Made by a program: the position numbers and the translations under genes. The notes beneath the pieces were generated by a model, which was given only the letters and a program-made list of their open reading frames with translations, was not told where the DNA came from and made no database searches. This document shows positions 13,296 to 26,216 of a stretch of 64,000 nt of DNA, piece after piece (positions within the stretch are counted from its first letter, which is position 1; every line of letters starts with the position of its first letter). The DNA is from Rotaria macrura (lineage: Eukaryota > Rotifera > Eurotatoria > Philodinida > Philodinidae): positions 1 through 64,000 of the forward strand of contig OENT01000760.1 of NCBI GenBank assembly GCA_900239685.1. Direction: 5' to 3'.

Positions 13296-16200
13296 AAACT
13301 ATACACACGATTATGTTTTTAAAGGAGAAGATGTATTAAGTGTATTGAATCCTATCGATTTGACTTAATTTTACATTTTAACTGTCAAAAATTTATTTTT
13401 CAATTTCAATATTCTTTGACGTTCGATTAGTTTATTGAGAATTAATCACGGCACATTTTATGATATAAGAAACGAAATATTTTATTATTCTATATGTATA
13501 AGTATTAAAGACATCATCGCACTTTTTAATTTCATCTTGTTTTTGAAATACATCTATACAATCATATGAATCATGAAACAAAACAAGTTGTCAAGTGATA
13601 ATAAATGTGACATTTTTAGATTGCTAATCATGATTTACTTCTACGAAGTGAATTGTTGATGATAAAATAGGGTTTGTACACAAATGGGCATAAAACTTTG
13701 ATATTTATCAAAGAAATAAAAATAATTATAAGAACATATAGCTATGTGCTCGAAGAAATATTTATTAGCGTGTCTTTCTCTTACATAATCAAGAATTTGT
13801 TTATCTACTATGTGAGTAATGTGGTATCATTTTTCATTGAATTTTGATCAAAGATAGAGCTTAAACAAAAATCGTTCATCGAAAATATCAAGTAGAATTC
13901 GATCAATCAATCAACCGACACAAAAGTTATCAATCGAACGTTATCTGCATGTTTTAAGCACTGTATTTCGAAAGCATTTAGAGATCTGCTTAGGCGTACC
14001 AGTTCTCATACTTTTGTCGACATGGAACAACTATCTGCAGTGAAATGGTATCGTTCAGAAATAAATATGAGCCGGGTGAAATACGATCTTCTTGAGCTGT
14101 GAAAACCTCGTTACATCAGGAATATCTAGTCTACGATTTGATTTCTGTAACTTGCTATTGTATAGACCGATTGTCTTTGAGATTTGAGCGGAAATTGAAA
14201 ATAAGAGGTTCCAAGTACGAGCTAAAATTTCAATACATTGACATGCAGACCTGGTGTTTAGTGCCCTAGCTTACTTTCTGAACATCAATGCAGTACTGAC
14301 TCTGTGCAACAAATTTTCAGTACAAGAAGATTAATTCTAGGAGCTATACTGCTCAGATGAAAAGAGAAAGATAAAGGCGTCACTTGTCGAAACATTGATA
14401 ACAAATCGACATGTTTTTATATCATATTTACGAGAGAAATTAATTCAACAATGTCGAACTATCTTTCTGTGCAAAATATAATATTCGTGATCACAGCACT
14501 TTTTAAGCGTAGTATTTGACTTTATTCCTTGCATGAGAAATGATCTATAAATAGTCACAATTGATTAAGGTAAATACAAATCGATTTCTAACCGATATCT
14601 TCATCACGTTCTGGTGATCTTTCCATTTCTCTTACTTTTCATCGTCATTGTATTTTCTGACGACAAGTTATTGCATCTAATTTGCTGCGATACATTGCAT
14701 TGTATTTGAGAAATTTTCCTCCATTTCGTTTCTTATTTATCAAGTAGCTCAATTCCAAGACAACACGCCGACACCATAAGAGACGCAATAAATGAACTGT
14801 TCGCCACAAAATGAGCTCTCAAAACTGCTGAAGAAACCGAGATATCCAAATAAAATTCTTCCACTGATCCTCTGTTAAAAGAAGGCTTCAATATCCATGC
14901 CTATTCTGAACTGTTTCATCATGATGCTGACTATTTCACGATCGTATCTTGTTTAGTGAAACAGTCTACGTTTTACAATAATGTACGGTGGCTCTATGTC
15001 AAACATGGTAGAACATTTTTAGTAATAGAATTTTAATCGTCTTTATTTCTTGTTCGTTGCTTAAAAATGGTGCATCATTGTAAAGGATTTCAATAATTGA
15101 ATTTGACATGGACAAGAGATGAATGAGTTTAAGAAAAAAACTTCTATTTAGATTTAATCGTGACAGTATGACATCTGATTTAACTTTTCTATTCACTATC
15201 TTCTATGGTAATTCCATGGATACTATCTACTCAGAATTCATTCCATGTGTACAATGTGTAATATTAGTAGAGTAGAAATGACAAATACTACTGTATATCT
15301 ACAACAATATCTTATTACTAGAAATTTATTGACATGCCAATAACGAAGACTAAAAGGCAGACATTATGTTTTCTTGATTTTGTCAGATAATATAGTCCAG
15401 AATATCGAACCCTAATGAAGACAAGATGAGCAATAGAAAAAATAGTTTTTTATGCGTTAAGCAATCTCATCGTAACTAAAAGAAAATACACAGATGTGTC
15501 ACGGAGACTTTAGAAGAATGTAACGCATTTTATGTATCTTTATTTTGCTTTGATCAAAAGAATCGAATATTCAATGTTTCTTTTATCATCAATCGATGCA
15601 GTTTCATTTGCAGTATCATCGATATATACTACATTACTTATTGTTTGTTATTAAATTTTCGAAAAATAAATTAGATCATCCTCTTGATTGAACATCTCAG
15701 ATCGAATCGATGTTGTTCAGAAAGTGTTTACATATTTTCTTTCCCATGTTTCATCTCAGCGACAAAATCAAGCTTTTGAATTTCTCTTTGAACATCCGTT
15801 CGCACGGAGATTTCTTTCCGACTATGTTGCCTACATATAAACTTTCAATATCATTGAAGAGATTTTCTTAAACATATTGATTTACAGATCGAATATATAC
15901 GTAGAATACAACCGGCTATCGATGAAAGCGAAAAACTGTTGGCACTCTTCGATTGAAAAGAATTCAATAAAAAAAACGATGAAAATTGGTACTTGATATC
16001 GTCTAAATCAATACCTTTTGTAGATAAAGTGGAAAGCCCGCAAACGGCATATGTGTTCGCTTTACTGCAAAAATGATTGGATAAAGAAATATTTTTGATT
16101 ACAAGTTTGCTGATGTTTTAAAGTCAAAGATTTAATACCTGAAAAGATAGATATCAACTACTTCATTGGCCGTAATTCATGACAATTGCTTTTCTCAATT

Positions 16201-17813
16201 CATCTACTCATATTCTTTTTTTCTTGGAATTTATTAGTTTCTCAAAAATGTTGTTTCTTTATCACATCCATTCGGTTTCGTTTACATATTTTCAGTTCAC
16301 TGTTTCTCAAAGCTCGATCTTGACTGGGGAACACATATAATAACAGTAACTTTTCATGATAGGTCAAAACTGATGTCAAGACACTATCAGATAATCTTCA
16401 GCCTGATTATCTTGATCTTCTATGGAACTACTCAGCAAACAAGAACCTTAAATACTTCACTTATTAATTTATAAAGATGCGTGAGTCTTTATTCCATGAA
16501 CTTGATCTTTTCTTGAAATAAGAGAGATAGCATATGAGGAGGCACGAAAGGACAAAGCACGCTGTTTTAAGTGGTTCATTTTTCAAAGGAGAAAAACAAT
16601 GACAAGTCTAACGACTAAAACTTGAACGGAAGTAGCAAATTTTTCTTTAAAACAATTATTTTTTCAAGAGGAAGGTGACGGAAGGTACCCAATTCGATGG
16701 CCAAAAATGAAATTCAAGATAAATGTTAATGCTGGTTCTAAGAGAAAAGTTTTCGAAATGTTTTCATATATGCTTACAGCAACTTTAAGTTTTTTTAGAT
16801 GAAAACTGACTCAGGTGAGGGAAGATAGCCAGGACTTCCATATCTTCCTGAACTGTATCAAACCAATGATAATGATCACTATCTTGTTTAGATATTTGCC
16901 AGAGTGACTCAATATCGATGCAAAATATGGTACGGATGTCATTTCGCATGGTTGATGTTTTCTTTCTTTCTTTCTTTCTTTCTTCTTGAGAAGGCGCATC
17001 GACAGTAGCTCTTCTATCCGAAAAACGAACCAATGAGAAAATAAATTCTCACGCAATCAAGATGATACACGATCACATTCTTTGAATTTTTTTATCTTGC
17101 ATTGCATTACATTACATGCCTTTTTATTACACGAAGCTAGTGCATAGAAGTCTAAGCTTTTTTAATTTGCCTTTAAATTGTCAGTTTCGATAATAAGGAA
17201 AGCAATGGTGGTAGTGAATTTTAGGCACCATTCTCCTATTCCCTTTCTAAGAAATAAATGATTATAACTGATAAAAAATGACGAAGAAAAAAGTATCGAA
17301 AAAAGGAATCGATTTTGAACATCTCTGCAAGCTATGTTCATATCTGTGAAAACAGTTCCTTCCAATAACTAAATTTACACCACGGTTAAATTTATTTGGT
17401 TTCAGATTTTGAAGTGATTCGAATATCTATTCTGTGATGCATAGTCACAGATTAAGTTTAGGCTTCTGTAAAAAGTAAATATCGTATGCCCAATTAACTT
17501 TTTTACAATTAATCATTAAAATGATGACGCATCCATTGCAATTTAAGAATGAAGAAATACTTTAAAAGGCAGAAAAATGTGACACCATCCTTTCTGAGAA
17601 TAAACTTCGTAAAGAAAGTATGTCTGTCATAAAAATGCACGAACCATTTGTAGGCGAATAGTTTAGTTGTGATTATTTCAGTCACGTCCAAGTAAACACC
17701 AGAAGAAAATAACTGATAACTAATTCGTGTATGTCAATTAATCTTAAGAATGCATGCATGAGACTAAAGTCGAAGACAAATCATTTTTTTTCAATATTGC
17801 AACTATTCTATAC
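13296..17813. other. Intergenic region between agrin-like and first PLAC8 gene
   Basis: About 4.5 kb of A+T-rich DNA without a recognisable gene. Open frames here are short and lack conserved motifs. A TTTC microsatellite lies at 16960-16985. I see no transposon ends. Confidence 0.6.
16960..16985. repeat. TTTC microsatellite
   Basis: About six tandem copies of the tetranucleotide TTTC in intergenic DNA; the reverse strand reads GAAA. Short overlapping open frames rich in Lys-Glu-Arg on the minus strand are produced by it and are not genes. Confidence 0.9.
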
Positions 17814-18285
17814 ATGGCTAACTGGAGTAGTAAGTGTAGAAAGTGTAACGAATCGGAAAACCGAGCACATGTGATTAACTATTTGTTCTAGGCGGTCTCT
17901 TCGATTGTTTCGATGATGGTGGTATCTGTTGTTACGGTTGGTGTTGTCCACCGTGTCTCTATGGAGAAAATGCAGAAAAAATCGATGGCAGCAATTGTTG
18001 TGCTTCATGTTGTATTTGGTATCTTCTTGCACAATGCAGTTTATGCTGTCTAGTGCACATGGGGAAACGAGAAGCTCTACGCAATCGGTATGGTCTTCGA
18101 GAAGATTGTAATGATTGTGTAGCAACGACATTTTGTCCATCGTGTGCTATGTGTCAAGAAGCACGAGAATTGAAGTATCGAGCAGCCAATGCCGAGAGTA
18201 CATGAACATATTTTTAGAACAGTGGCTTACGTTTAATGAATTTGTTCTTCATTATTTTAGGAGCAGCACCAGTTTTAACGCAACC
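17811..18285 (+). repeat. 475-bp tract shared without visible difference by PLAC8 copies A and B (member 1)
   Basis: Read base by base against 25648-26122, I see no mismatch or gap across exon 1, intron 1, exon 2, intron 2 and the first 25 bases of exon 3. Matching stops sharply at both ends: at base 17810 (a against c), and after CAACC, where A continues AAGAG and B continues GTTAGG. Confidence 0.9.
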
Positions 18286-18346
18286 AAGAGACTCTCGTAT
18301 GTATGGACCACATAGGCAAGCGGAAGCTATTGAATATGCAGTTTAA
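17814..18346 (+). CDS. PLAC8-domain Cys-rich protein, copy A
   Basis: Three exons: 17814-17829, 17892-18197, 18261-18346. Together they encode 135 residues from the ATG at 17814, with all phases consistent (phase-1 introns after codons 5 and 107). The core begins with CCYGWCCPPC at residues 18-27, followed by YGENAEKI, a Cys-rich hydrophobic stretch (NCCASCCIWYLL), RNRYGLRED, and a C-terminal CPSCAMCQEAREL (about 87-99). This is the PLAC8/cornifelin layout: two Cys clusters with a short hydrophobic centre. Family members are small, often membrane-associated proteins linked to cell size, metal transport or differentiation; the role here is unknown. A possible poly(A) signal lies at 18490. From 3 bases before the ATG to 18285 I see no difference from copy B. 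The last 19 residues (after LTQP) are unrelated to copy B. Confidence 0.88.
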
Positions 18347-19481
18347 AATTAGACGCATGGCGAAACAAGGAGTCTATGAAATGAGAAAACGAAACTTATA
18401 ATTTTCGCTTATTTTCGTTTTGTTATGTAATCTTTTCGTATTCTGATATTCATGAGATGCTATACACGTTTAGAAATAAGCGATGCAAAAAATAAAGCAG
18501 AATTGAACAATAAATTAGCTCTTTGATTGAAACATGATACTTTGGAATCTCACTCGTGAACTTTCTTTGTTCGAATATACAATTCGTAATGATTTGTCGA
18601 TCGTAATCCTTCAATGATTTCATCTTTTGACTATCAGTGATTAACCATGAATGGACATGACTCAAATATTAACTGAATTAATACGAATACTAAATATTTT
18701 TCTATCTTGAAATGCAGAAATGCTTGTTCAAATAATTCATCAGATTTGTCAATATCAATTTAACGTTATCAATAATTTCGAAAATTATTTTGCGTGAAAC
18801 TTGTACTGCATAGCTTAAGAAAAATCCTTTTTCAACTCTGTTGAAAACCATTTTCATCTCATAAAACGACTAGATACATTACCAAGACTGTTTTTCTGTT
18901 CACTTGTAAAGAGAAAAGTTTCATCAAGGATTAATACCACTAGATATTACTCAAAGATTCAATCATGTAATAAAACATTTTATGAAAGACGCTAACTTGA
19001 TTGAACTAGTGTAAGAAATGTTTTTGAATACTTGACACGATCAGTTTTGACAATAGTACTTCTAGTTAACCTTCTAATTGCCGAATGCCCCCCCCCCCCC
19101 TATGAACTTTGATAAAACTTTACAGTGATAATGTTCATAAAATTCTTTGTTCGTTATTATATACATGAAGAATTGTTTACCTCATGGAAAAAACTTGTAC
19201 GGTTGTATTAAGTATGCTTTTCTGACTGAAGAACAGCCTCTCTTTTATCCCGTCATGTCAATTGATATACAATAAAGCCTACGAATAGATTTGAAAGGTC
19301 TTGTTGTTAATGATTTGCACTTGTAAAAAACAATATCGATGGAATATCTATAGATGAAGCAATCCGGAACCACTCAAAAACAGATTGAAGTCACTAGACA
19401 TAAAATGACAGATTGCTAGCACGATTGGTATCAAATGTCTGATTGATCAAGACAACTATATAAAATATGATAATATATATA
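18347..19481. other. Intergenic region with a 13-base C run
   Basis: A+T-rich DNA downstream of PLAC8 copy A. The only notable features are the possible poly(A) signal at 18490 and an uninterrupted run of 13 C at 19088-19100, which stands out in such A+T-rich sequence. I see no gene. Confidence 0.6.
18490..18495 (+). terminator. Possible poly(A) signal of PLAC8 copy A
   Basis: AATAAA about 145 bases after the copy A stop codon. Such hexamers are frequent by chance in A+T-rich DNA, so support is modest. Confidence 0.45.
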
Positions 19482-19483
19482 TA

Positions 19484-20652
19484 CAGCGCTGGACAAAAGT
19501 TAAGGACTTTTTCTTGTTGATTTTTCGAACGATAAGCGATTAAGATCCGATTTAAAACGTGATATGCATAGTATGAATGACGGGCTACAAGATGCACTAT
19601 GGGAGTTGACTAGATATTTTCCTCTATTTTCTGAACATCAGCACAAGATTTTTGCATGAAAAAGTGTTTTTCTCATTTTTTGTATTTCGCTTTTCTTAAC
19701 CGAAAGATTTTTGCCAAAAAACTTAAGCAGCTTTGATAATTTTCTTTTTCTCAAGGTACTTAACTTTAAAAGCGCGAATACCTTTACTGTTTCTACACGA
19801 GTCACAAATCATTATTGTGATTTCTATTTGAATAATTTGTAGTCAATCCCTTTTCTCTATACATGCCTCGATTATGGTGTCCATGTTTCCCCTTAAATGG
19901 TCATTTCCCTTAAACGGTGCCCACATAAAATCCTGTCAGCAGCAAAATATGTTGAGAAAAAGCGACATCTTGCTACATAAAAAACATTTTCTGCTTTCGG
20001 ACTTCGGAGATACGGCAATCAACTGAAGCAAGAGAGTCATATTCTTGTACAGAATTTTGTGCTCTATCTAGCTGACTAAATTAAAAAATAAAAGAAACTA
20101 TTCTTTGCAGTGAAGTTTTCCAAAAACCGAAACGCATCAGTTTTGTCAAAACTTTATTCTATGAAAACATTCAAGAAAACCTGATTACTTTGCAACCTCA
20201 AATGCAACACTTGATGCAGTTTCTATACTCTTTCGTTCGGTGTATGACACATTTAGATAGAATTTTGCTTGAATGACTAAGATGCTGTTGTTAGGGGTTT
20301 TACGGAGGTTTTCAGCAAACGGATTTTAGGGGACGAAAATAGGGTCAACAGTTCAAAATCATTCCAGCAACGGATAGCTTTGAAAATTCCCTATCGATCA
20401 ACTGGGGTTGGAAGTTTTTTGGCAAAAATCTTTCGGTTAAGAAAAGCGAAATACAAAATATGAGAAAAACACTTTTTCATGCAAAAATCTTGTGGTAATG
20501 TTCAGAAAAGAGAGGAAAAGATCTAGTCAACGCCCATAGTGCATCTTGTAGCCCGTCATTCATACTATGCATATCACGTTTTAAATCGGATCTTAATCGC
20601 TTATCGTTCGAAAAATCAACAAGAAAAAGTAGTTAACTTTTGTCCAGCGCTG
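19484..20652. mobile_element. Non-autonomous Tc1/mariner-type element with 241-bp inverted ends
   Basis: The left end begins CAGCGCTGGACAAAAGTTAA and the right end is its inverse (TTTTGTCCAGCGCTG). Inverted arms run 19484-19724 and 20412-20652 with scattered mismatches. Both ends abut TA in short TATATA runs, as expected for the TA target duplication of Tc1/mariner transposons; the GGACAAAAGT end motif is also typical of that group. The 687-bp centre holds no transposase-like open frame, so the element would need enzyme supplied elsewhere. Element length is 1169 bp. Confidence 0.82.
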
Positions 20653-20654
20653 TA

Positions 20655-23600
20655 TATATATCGATAAGTACTATGCGTTTTTTTATATCGATACAAGCTT
20701 TTTATTACTACACTACAATATGAATATTTATCAATGTCAATTTTGTGATTTAGTGAGGCAAACTATCGAATGAGGTTCGTCATTGTGATTTGATAAATAT
20801 AAATTCAATAGAATAGACAACAGTACTTATCGATATTGGAAGCAGCTGGCACAAAAATTGATCGAACGCAAGAAATATTATAGAAGGTTGCCGATAGAAT
20901 AGACTTCAGAACCAATCTTTTTTTTAAACCGATTACCAAAGTACTATACGTTAAAAGGTAAAATGATTGCGCATTATTTGCCATTTAAATCTGCATGGAA
21001 ACATAAGGGATTACTTTTGTTTTTTGTATTTCTTATCGTTTCTTTCGATTCTTTCGGCACTTTCGATCGATATGCAATGAAGAATAAATTTATATTGAAA
21101 TGTGAGTCAAACGTTTTAGCGAATATTCTGTTAGAGGATAAAAGTTCAGATTAAACTCGATAGGAAATTTCGTAAAAGAAATTAGAAACGTACCAGGAAA
21201 GAATGAAAAGATTATTTATTGATATATCAAAAATCGGATCCAGTGTTGATAGAATAGATACATATAGATAAATTAGAATTCACCATGTATTCTGACTGAC
21301 TCGAAAGTAAAAAGATATTCTGTATTACTATGGAACATGGGAATATCAGTCTCTGTGAAGTTCGATGTCTATAGATACCTTACAACAGAAAAACAAATTT
21401 TATGTGTAACTAATATCTCGTACGCCCTGATAGTCAGCATAATACTTCTTGCAAAAAATAGCAAAATATTTTTCGTAAACTTCTAATAACTCGACACGAT
21501 ACTTAGCTGTTTATTTCAGTGACACTCTTATCTATTGCAACTCTATATTCACACACATCCTAATTACGCCATGTTCAAACGGACATGTTTTTTCATCATT
21601 ATTTCCGAAGAAAAATCAATCTCTGTGTCTATAGTGTCGATGTTGTTCCTTCTCACGAACAAAAACGTTATGATACGACTTTTGAAACTGGTTTAGTGAT
21701 CATCTTGCTATTCGATCAAACAGTTTTTCTACTGACGTACATAAGAATGAGTGAGAAGATATTACGATTCGCTCATTCACTAAAACATTGCTATAAAGTG
21801 ACAATAACAAGAAGAAAAATGAGTCGACTACGTTGGATATTCATAATCACAGTTTTGATCTGTTGAATTAACACAGATAGAAGAGATGCGGATAAATAGA
21901 CGCATATCATTATCTGAGTAAATAATCCTACTCAAGTGATATTAATTTTGCATGTCTACTGCAGTTAAGAGCCAGTCCTTTTTGAATCATTATTGACAAT
22001 AGAAATAAAATATATTTACTGCAACCGAGTTCTACTCATAATTTTTATTCGATTCTTAAAATTGAAGTTTTATTCATCTTCCGAATCGAACTAGCTAATT
22101 AAAAACATTTTCAAAGAAAACTATGTCAGGAGTAATGTAAAATGCGTATGATGTTTTGTCAAAAGGTCTTTTTATTACAAAGAACTATGCATTGTTCCAT
22201 TTTGATGAAACGAAAAACACATTTAGAAAGGCAATAAACGACTACTATGACTATGAATAAGTATGAAATAACGATAGAACACAACATGAAAGGATTAAAG
22301 CACTCGATGGTAGCGATTTGATTTCTTTCTTGCTATGTCCTTCACCAAATATAATGCGTGCCAATGCTTTCATGTGTAATATTTATCGTAGTCTATGCGT
22401 CGAATCAAAAATATGTTGTTCTTATTCGTCGACGTATAGATTTAACGACACTATAATCATTAGTGGATATTTTCACTTTCATCAACCGAGTAAGTTAACT
22501 GGCAGATTGTAATTATAAGCTAGTGATTTTGATTAGCAATGAGAGTCATCTATAACCCTCCATGTTTAGTCCCATGCAAGCCCCTTTATTTTCTCAAACA
22601 TTCTTTCGTTTTCTATTTCGTTCTACATTCGCATATAATGCCGCTGTTCGTTTTCGTAAGAATCTATCCTTATGCATTGTTGATTTATATGTTACACGCT
22701 TTTATCAAATCATCGAATTCAGCATTTCATTAATCAGCAATAATCAGGCTCTAAATCAGTTGAAAAACTCTACTCTATCTATAGAATGATAATTAGCCCT
22801 CCATAAACCACACATGACGAGTGAAGTATCACGCAATAGATTTATTTATTGTTTTATGATGTTATGATTAAAGAACAGTTGGTCCTTAAAATCTGAAATT
22901 CTTCGTAATTGTATGCAATGGCAGAAATCTTCCCAAAATCAAATAATTCACCGGAAATCGGTATTAAAACAATTATATCAACAACATTTTCAAAAATGAC
23001 ATGAAATATCGTCGACACGTACAACTTCTTTTCTCATACGTCAGTCGACAAGACATTCTAACATAAACCTAGGACAGCCACCGTTGAGGTATCAACATCC
23101 AACTGATCGTCAGTAATTATTCCGAAAGAGTCTGTAAAATCAACATCGATTGCAAATAACCAGAGTCATGATAACAATAAGAACATCTTTCAAATAATCA
23201 TGCGATTATGATGAGGTTACGGTTTTTTTTAAATCGCTCAGCAACTAAAAGAAAGTGATTATGACAGTGATGAAAAGGACGATCGAGTATGGAGTCAGAT
23301 TTATGCGCATAAAAATTTAACTTAGGAAACTACCACCATATAGTTTTAGGATAAGGTGATATGTAATGCTTTTAGATGAAATACGATATTAGATTTTCCA
23401 TAGAGTTTGCCATTTCGAAAAATTCGAAATTCTCTGGCAATTGAATTCTTCAAGAAGATAATACTCGAAAACCATATTGAATAGAAATTTGAAAACCTTC
23501 TTTATAAACAAAAACCTTGCTCTATTCGTGGGAGAAAAAATATATAAAACAATAAATCAACTATACATGAGTGAAATGATTTTATTTCCTAATACAGTCA

Positions 23601-25650
23601 TGTACCTGCCATCTTGCTGATACAATCTGGTTCATGTAAGTTGATTTTCAAATTAAACAGAAGACTCTTCCTCATCGGTCAATTACAAGTCTTGAAAGCT
23701 AGAACGAGTCTTTTCAACAATCAATCATACATATAAGTTGAACGAGAACAACATATGAATATTACGATCTATCAATCAACAAGATCCCGTTCTAGTTCTT
23801 CAAAAAGTATGGTGTCTACTACGGCTACTTTTGCTGCCCACAAATCTATATCGGGTAAATGTGGATCATTGATTACTTGAGATACCCTTCTAGAATGCAA
23901 ACCCACAAATCCACATCGATTGTTTAACAATCGAATGAAGCATGTTGGGAAGCATCTTGACATGATTGACAATGATTTTTGTTACAATGAATAATTTTCG
24001 GTCCAGTTCTTGAACTACTAAATTTTATATAGTGGGTGAAAATTCAACTGTGAAGAAGTATCGTTTAGCTCTTAGCCGTCTAATAAATTTCTATACAATA
24101 ATCGACGGTACACTTGACAACAGAGGGTATGTTTTTTTAAATAGAGATCTTCCTCAACATAATCCAATGGAGTCGTGAAAGTCATTCGTTTCAGTGTATC
24201 TTTTCGTCTCTTTAAATGATTCAATGAATAACGAGACAGTCAAACAGAGCCAACATACTTGATGATATTTATTTTGAACACTGCATCAATGTACACACCA
24301 CGGGTCTTTTATTATTCAAGTACATGTGACTCCACCATATGTATTGCACACTATCAAAACGTATATATCGCTTTGAGTTTTCAACACAGTTCACTTTATC
24401 ATCTATTTGTCATGGATATCCTTCAAGAGATTTTCACTGAGTGTACAAAGAGATTAATATAAACAAATTTTATCGAAATCTATCAATGGATTACACAATC
24501 GTTTCTATAGTGTGCGTAAGAGATTCAAGCACCACATAGTATAGAAGAAGTAGAAAGAGTTCACTGCCTTTTAAGATATAAAAGAAGGATGCATTACATT
24601 CGTGATCATAATTAAATACACAGATGAATAGCGATGGATAGAATTTCGAATACAGTAGTAGTGTGGAACTAAATATGTTGACTTTTACATTTATCGTGCA
24701 TAAACGTGAGTAAATAAAGAGCAGAACATGAACAAAGCATAATGTGACAGAATAATCAGAGATCAAGTCAGAAGAAAGAACGAGCGGTAAGTTCAGTGCA
24801 AAGAAGAAAAGTATGCGTAGCAAGATTCGCCAAAATGGCCCCTATACGTACCGGGATATATAAATAGTATAATGTTTTCTATGTGTTTTTTTATGTACGA
24901 TTACTACTCTCATTACCAACGACGAATGCATTCTTTTCATTATAATTGATGTTAGCTAACTACTTATAATCGTGTCTTTTATTTTTAGTTCTATTAGCAT
25001 TAAGTAACGTTTGATTGTTTCCTCGTTTCGCCGCATTAACTGCTGCTCATCTTCTTTCTGTGATTGCGTATGTAAACTGGATCATTGATGACACAAAGAA
25101 ATAGTATAAGCCGTGATTTCGTGCACTGAAAAATATTTCATGTAGGGGAGTATTATAACAATTGCTAAAAGTTGCCTGAAGTTGTGTTATTTTTATTAAT
25201 TATTTTACGAATTTACCCTGGTGATGGAAATATCGATAGAGCAGTTATCAAATTTTGTCACAGAATTCGTTCCCATTCTAGCTCATGAGTATTCACAATC
25301 TTGCTCTATATTGTTGATCATACACTTCTGATAGATTCTTCTCTTATTTATATATTTACGTTCTCTTTGTTTGTTATTTCTATATCGAAGTCCTAGTAAT
25401 CGTTTGTTCTCTGCTAATGAATATACTAGTAGGATCGAGAAATTTAAGCAATAAAATTAGTTACGAAAGAAGATGGATCGAATACGTTTTCCCTCAATTC
25501 TCTAAGCATTCGTCAGTTAGCTAACGGATAGGAAAAAAATTTTGTAAGAATGGAACGGAACTCTACTTCAGTGATCAATTGATGTGAAAGGTATTTTCTA
25601 GAGAGAAACCTACCACCAATCCCTTTCATTGTTTGTCAACAACTAACTAC
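20655..25650. other. Gene-poor intergenic region
   Basis: About 5 kb between the Tc1/mariner-type element and PLAC8 copy B. Open frames reach at most about 110 codons (24491-24823, minus) and none shows a recognisable domain. One minus-strand frame (23772-23972) is listed separately because its C-terminal part reads like real protein. Confidence 0.55.
23772..23972 (-). other. Unassigned open frame, possible exon or gene remnant
   Basis: A 66-residue minus-strand frame whose second half (GFVGLHSRRVSQ, then DPHLPDIDLWAAK and an acidic Glu-rich end) has balanced amino-acid use, unlike the Ile/Phe/Lys-rich chance frames around it. It has no flanking exons that I could join and no family I recognise. 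It may be a remnant of a gene or a chance frame. Confidence 0.2.
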
Positions 25651-26122
25651 ATGGCTAACTGGAGTAGTAAGTGTAGAAAGTGTAACGAATCGGAAAACCG
25701 AGCACATGTGATTAACTATTTGTTCTAGGCGGTCTCTTCGATTGTTTCGATGATGGTGGTATCTGTTGTTACGGTTGGTGTTGTCCACCGTGTCTCTATG
25801 GAGAAAATGCAGAAAAAATCGATGGCAGCAATTGTTGTGCTTCATGTTGTATTTGGTATCTTCTTGCACAATGCAGTTTATGCTGTCTAGTGCACATGGG
25901 GAAACGAGAAGCTCTACGCAATCGGTATGGTCTTCGAGAAGATTGTAATGATTGTGTAGCAACGACATTTTGTCCATCGTGTGCTATGTGTCAAGAAGCA
26001 CGAGAATTGAAGTATCGAGCAGCCAATGCCGAGAGTACATGAACATATTTTTAGAACAGTGGCTTACGTTTAATGAATTTGTTCTTCATTATTTTAGGAG
26101 CAGCACCAGTTTTAACGCAACC
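25648..26122 (+). repeat. 475-bp tract shared without visible difference by PLAC8 copies A and B (member 2)
   Basis: The partner of 17811-18285, displaced by 7837 bases in direct orientation. Introns match as completely as exons. DNA upstream of the start codon and downstream of the break in exon 3 shows no comparable similarity. Confidence 0.9.
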
Positions 26123-26216
26123 GTTAGGTATGAATGCGTATCCAACGTATGGACAATCAGAATATATATCGCCTACTATTCAACAACCGGAGGCGACAAA
26201 GCAAGGGCCGTATTAA
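25651..26216 (+). CDS. PLAC8-domain Cys-rich protein, copy B
   Basis: Three exons: 25651-25666, 25729-26034, 26098-26216. They encode 146 residues with consistent phases. Residues 1-116 match copy A exactly (CCYGWCCPPC near the N-terminus, CPSCAMCQEAREL after the hydrophobic centre). The tail differs: after LTQP it continues LGMNAYPTYGQSEY, then a Gln/Pro/Thr-rich end, where copy A has a shorter RDSRMYGPHRQAEAIEYAV. The C-terminal tail of PLAC8 proteins is generally variable, so the pair could keep the same core function with different partners or localisation; that is inference. No clear AATAAA lies within 150 bases downstream. Confidence 0.88.

Noticed and set aside
16785-17056. Two overlapping minus-strand frames of about 80 codons
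   Set aside because: Their Lys-Glu-Arg strings come from the TTTC microsatellite.
17808-18140. 110-codon antisense frame in PLAC8 copy A (and its twin at 25636-25977)
   Set aside because: It is antisense to the PLAC8 exon; the Cys codons of the real gene keep this frame open by chance.
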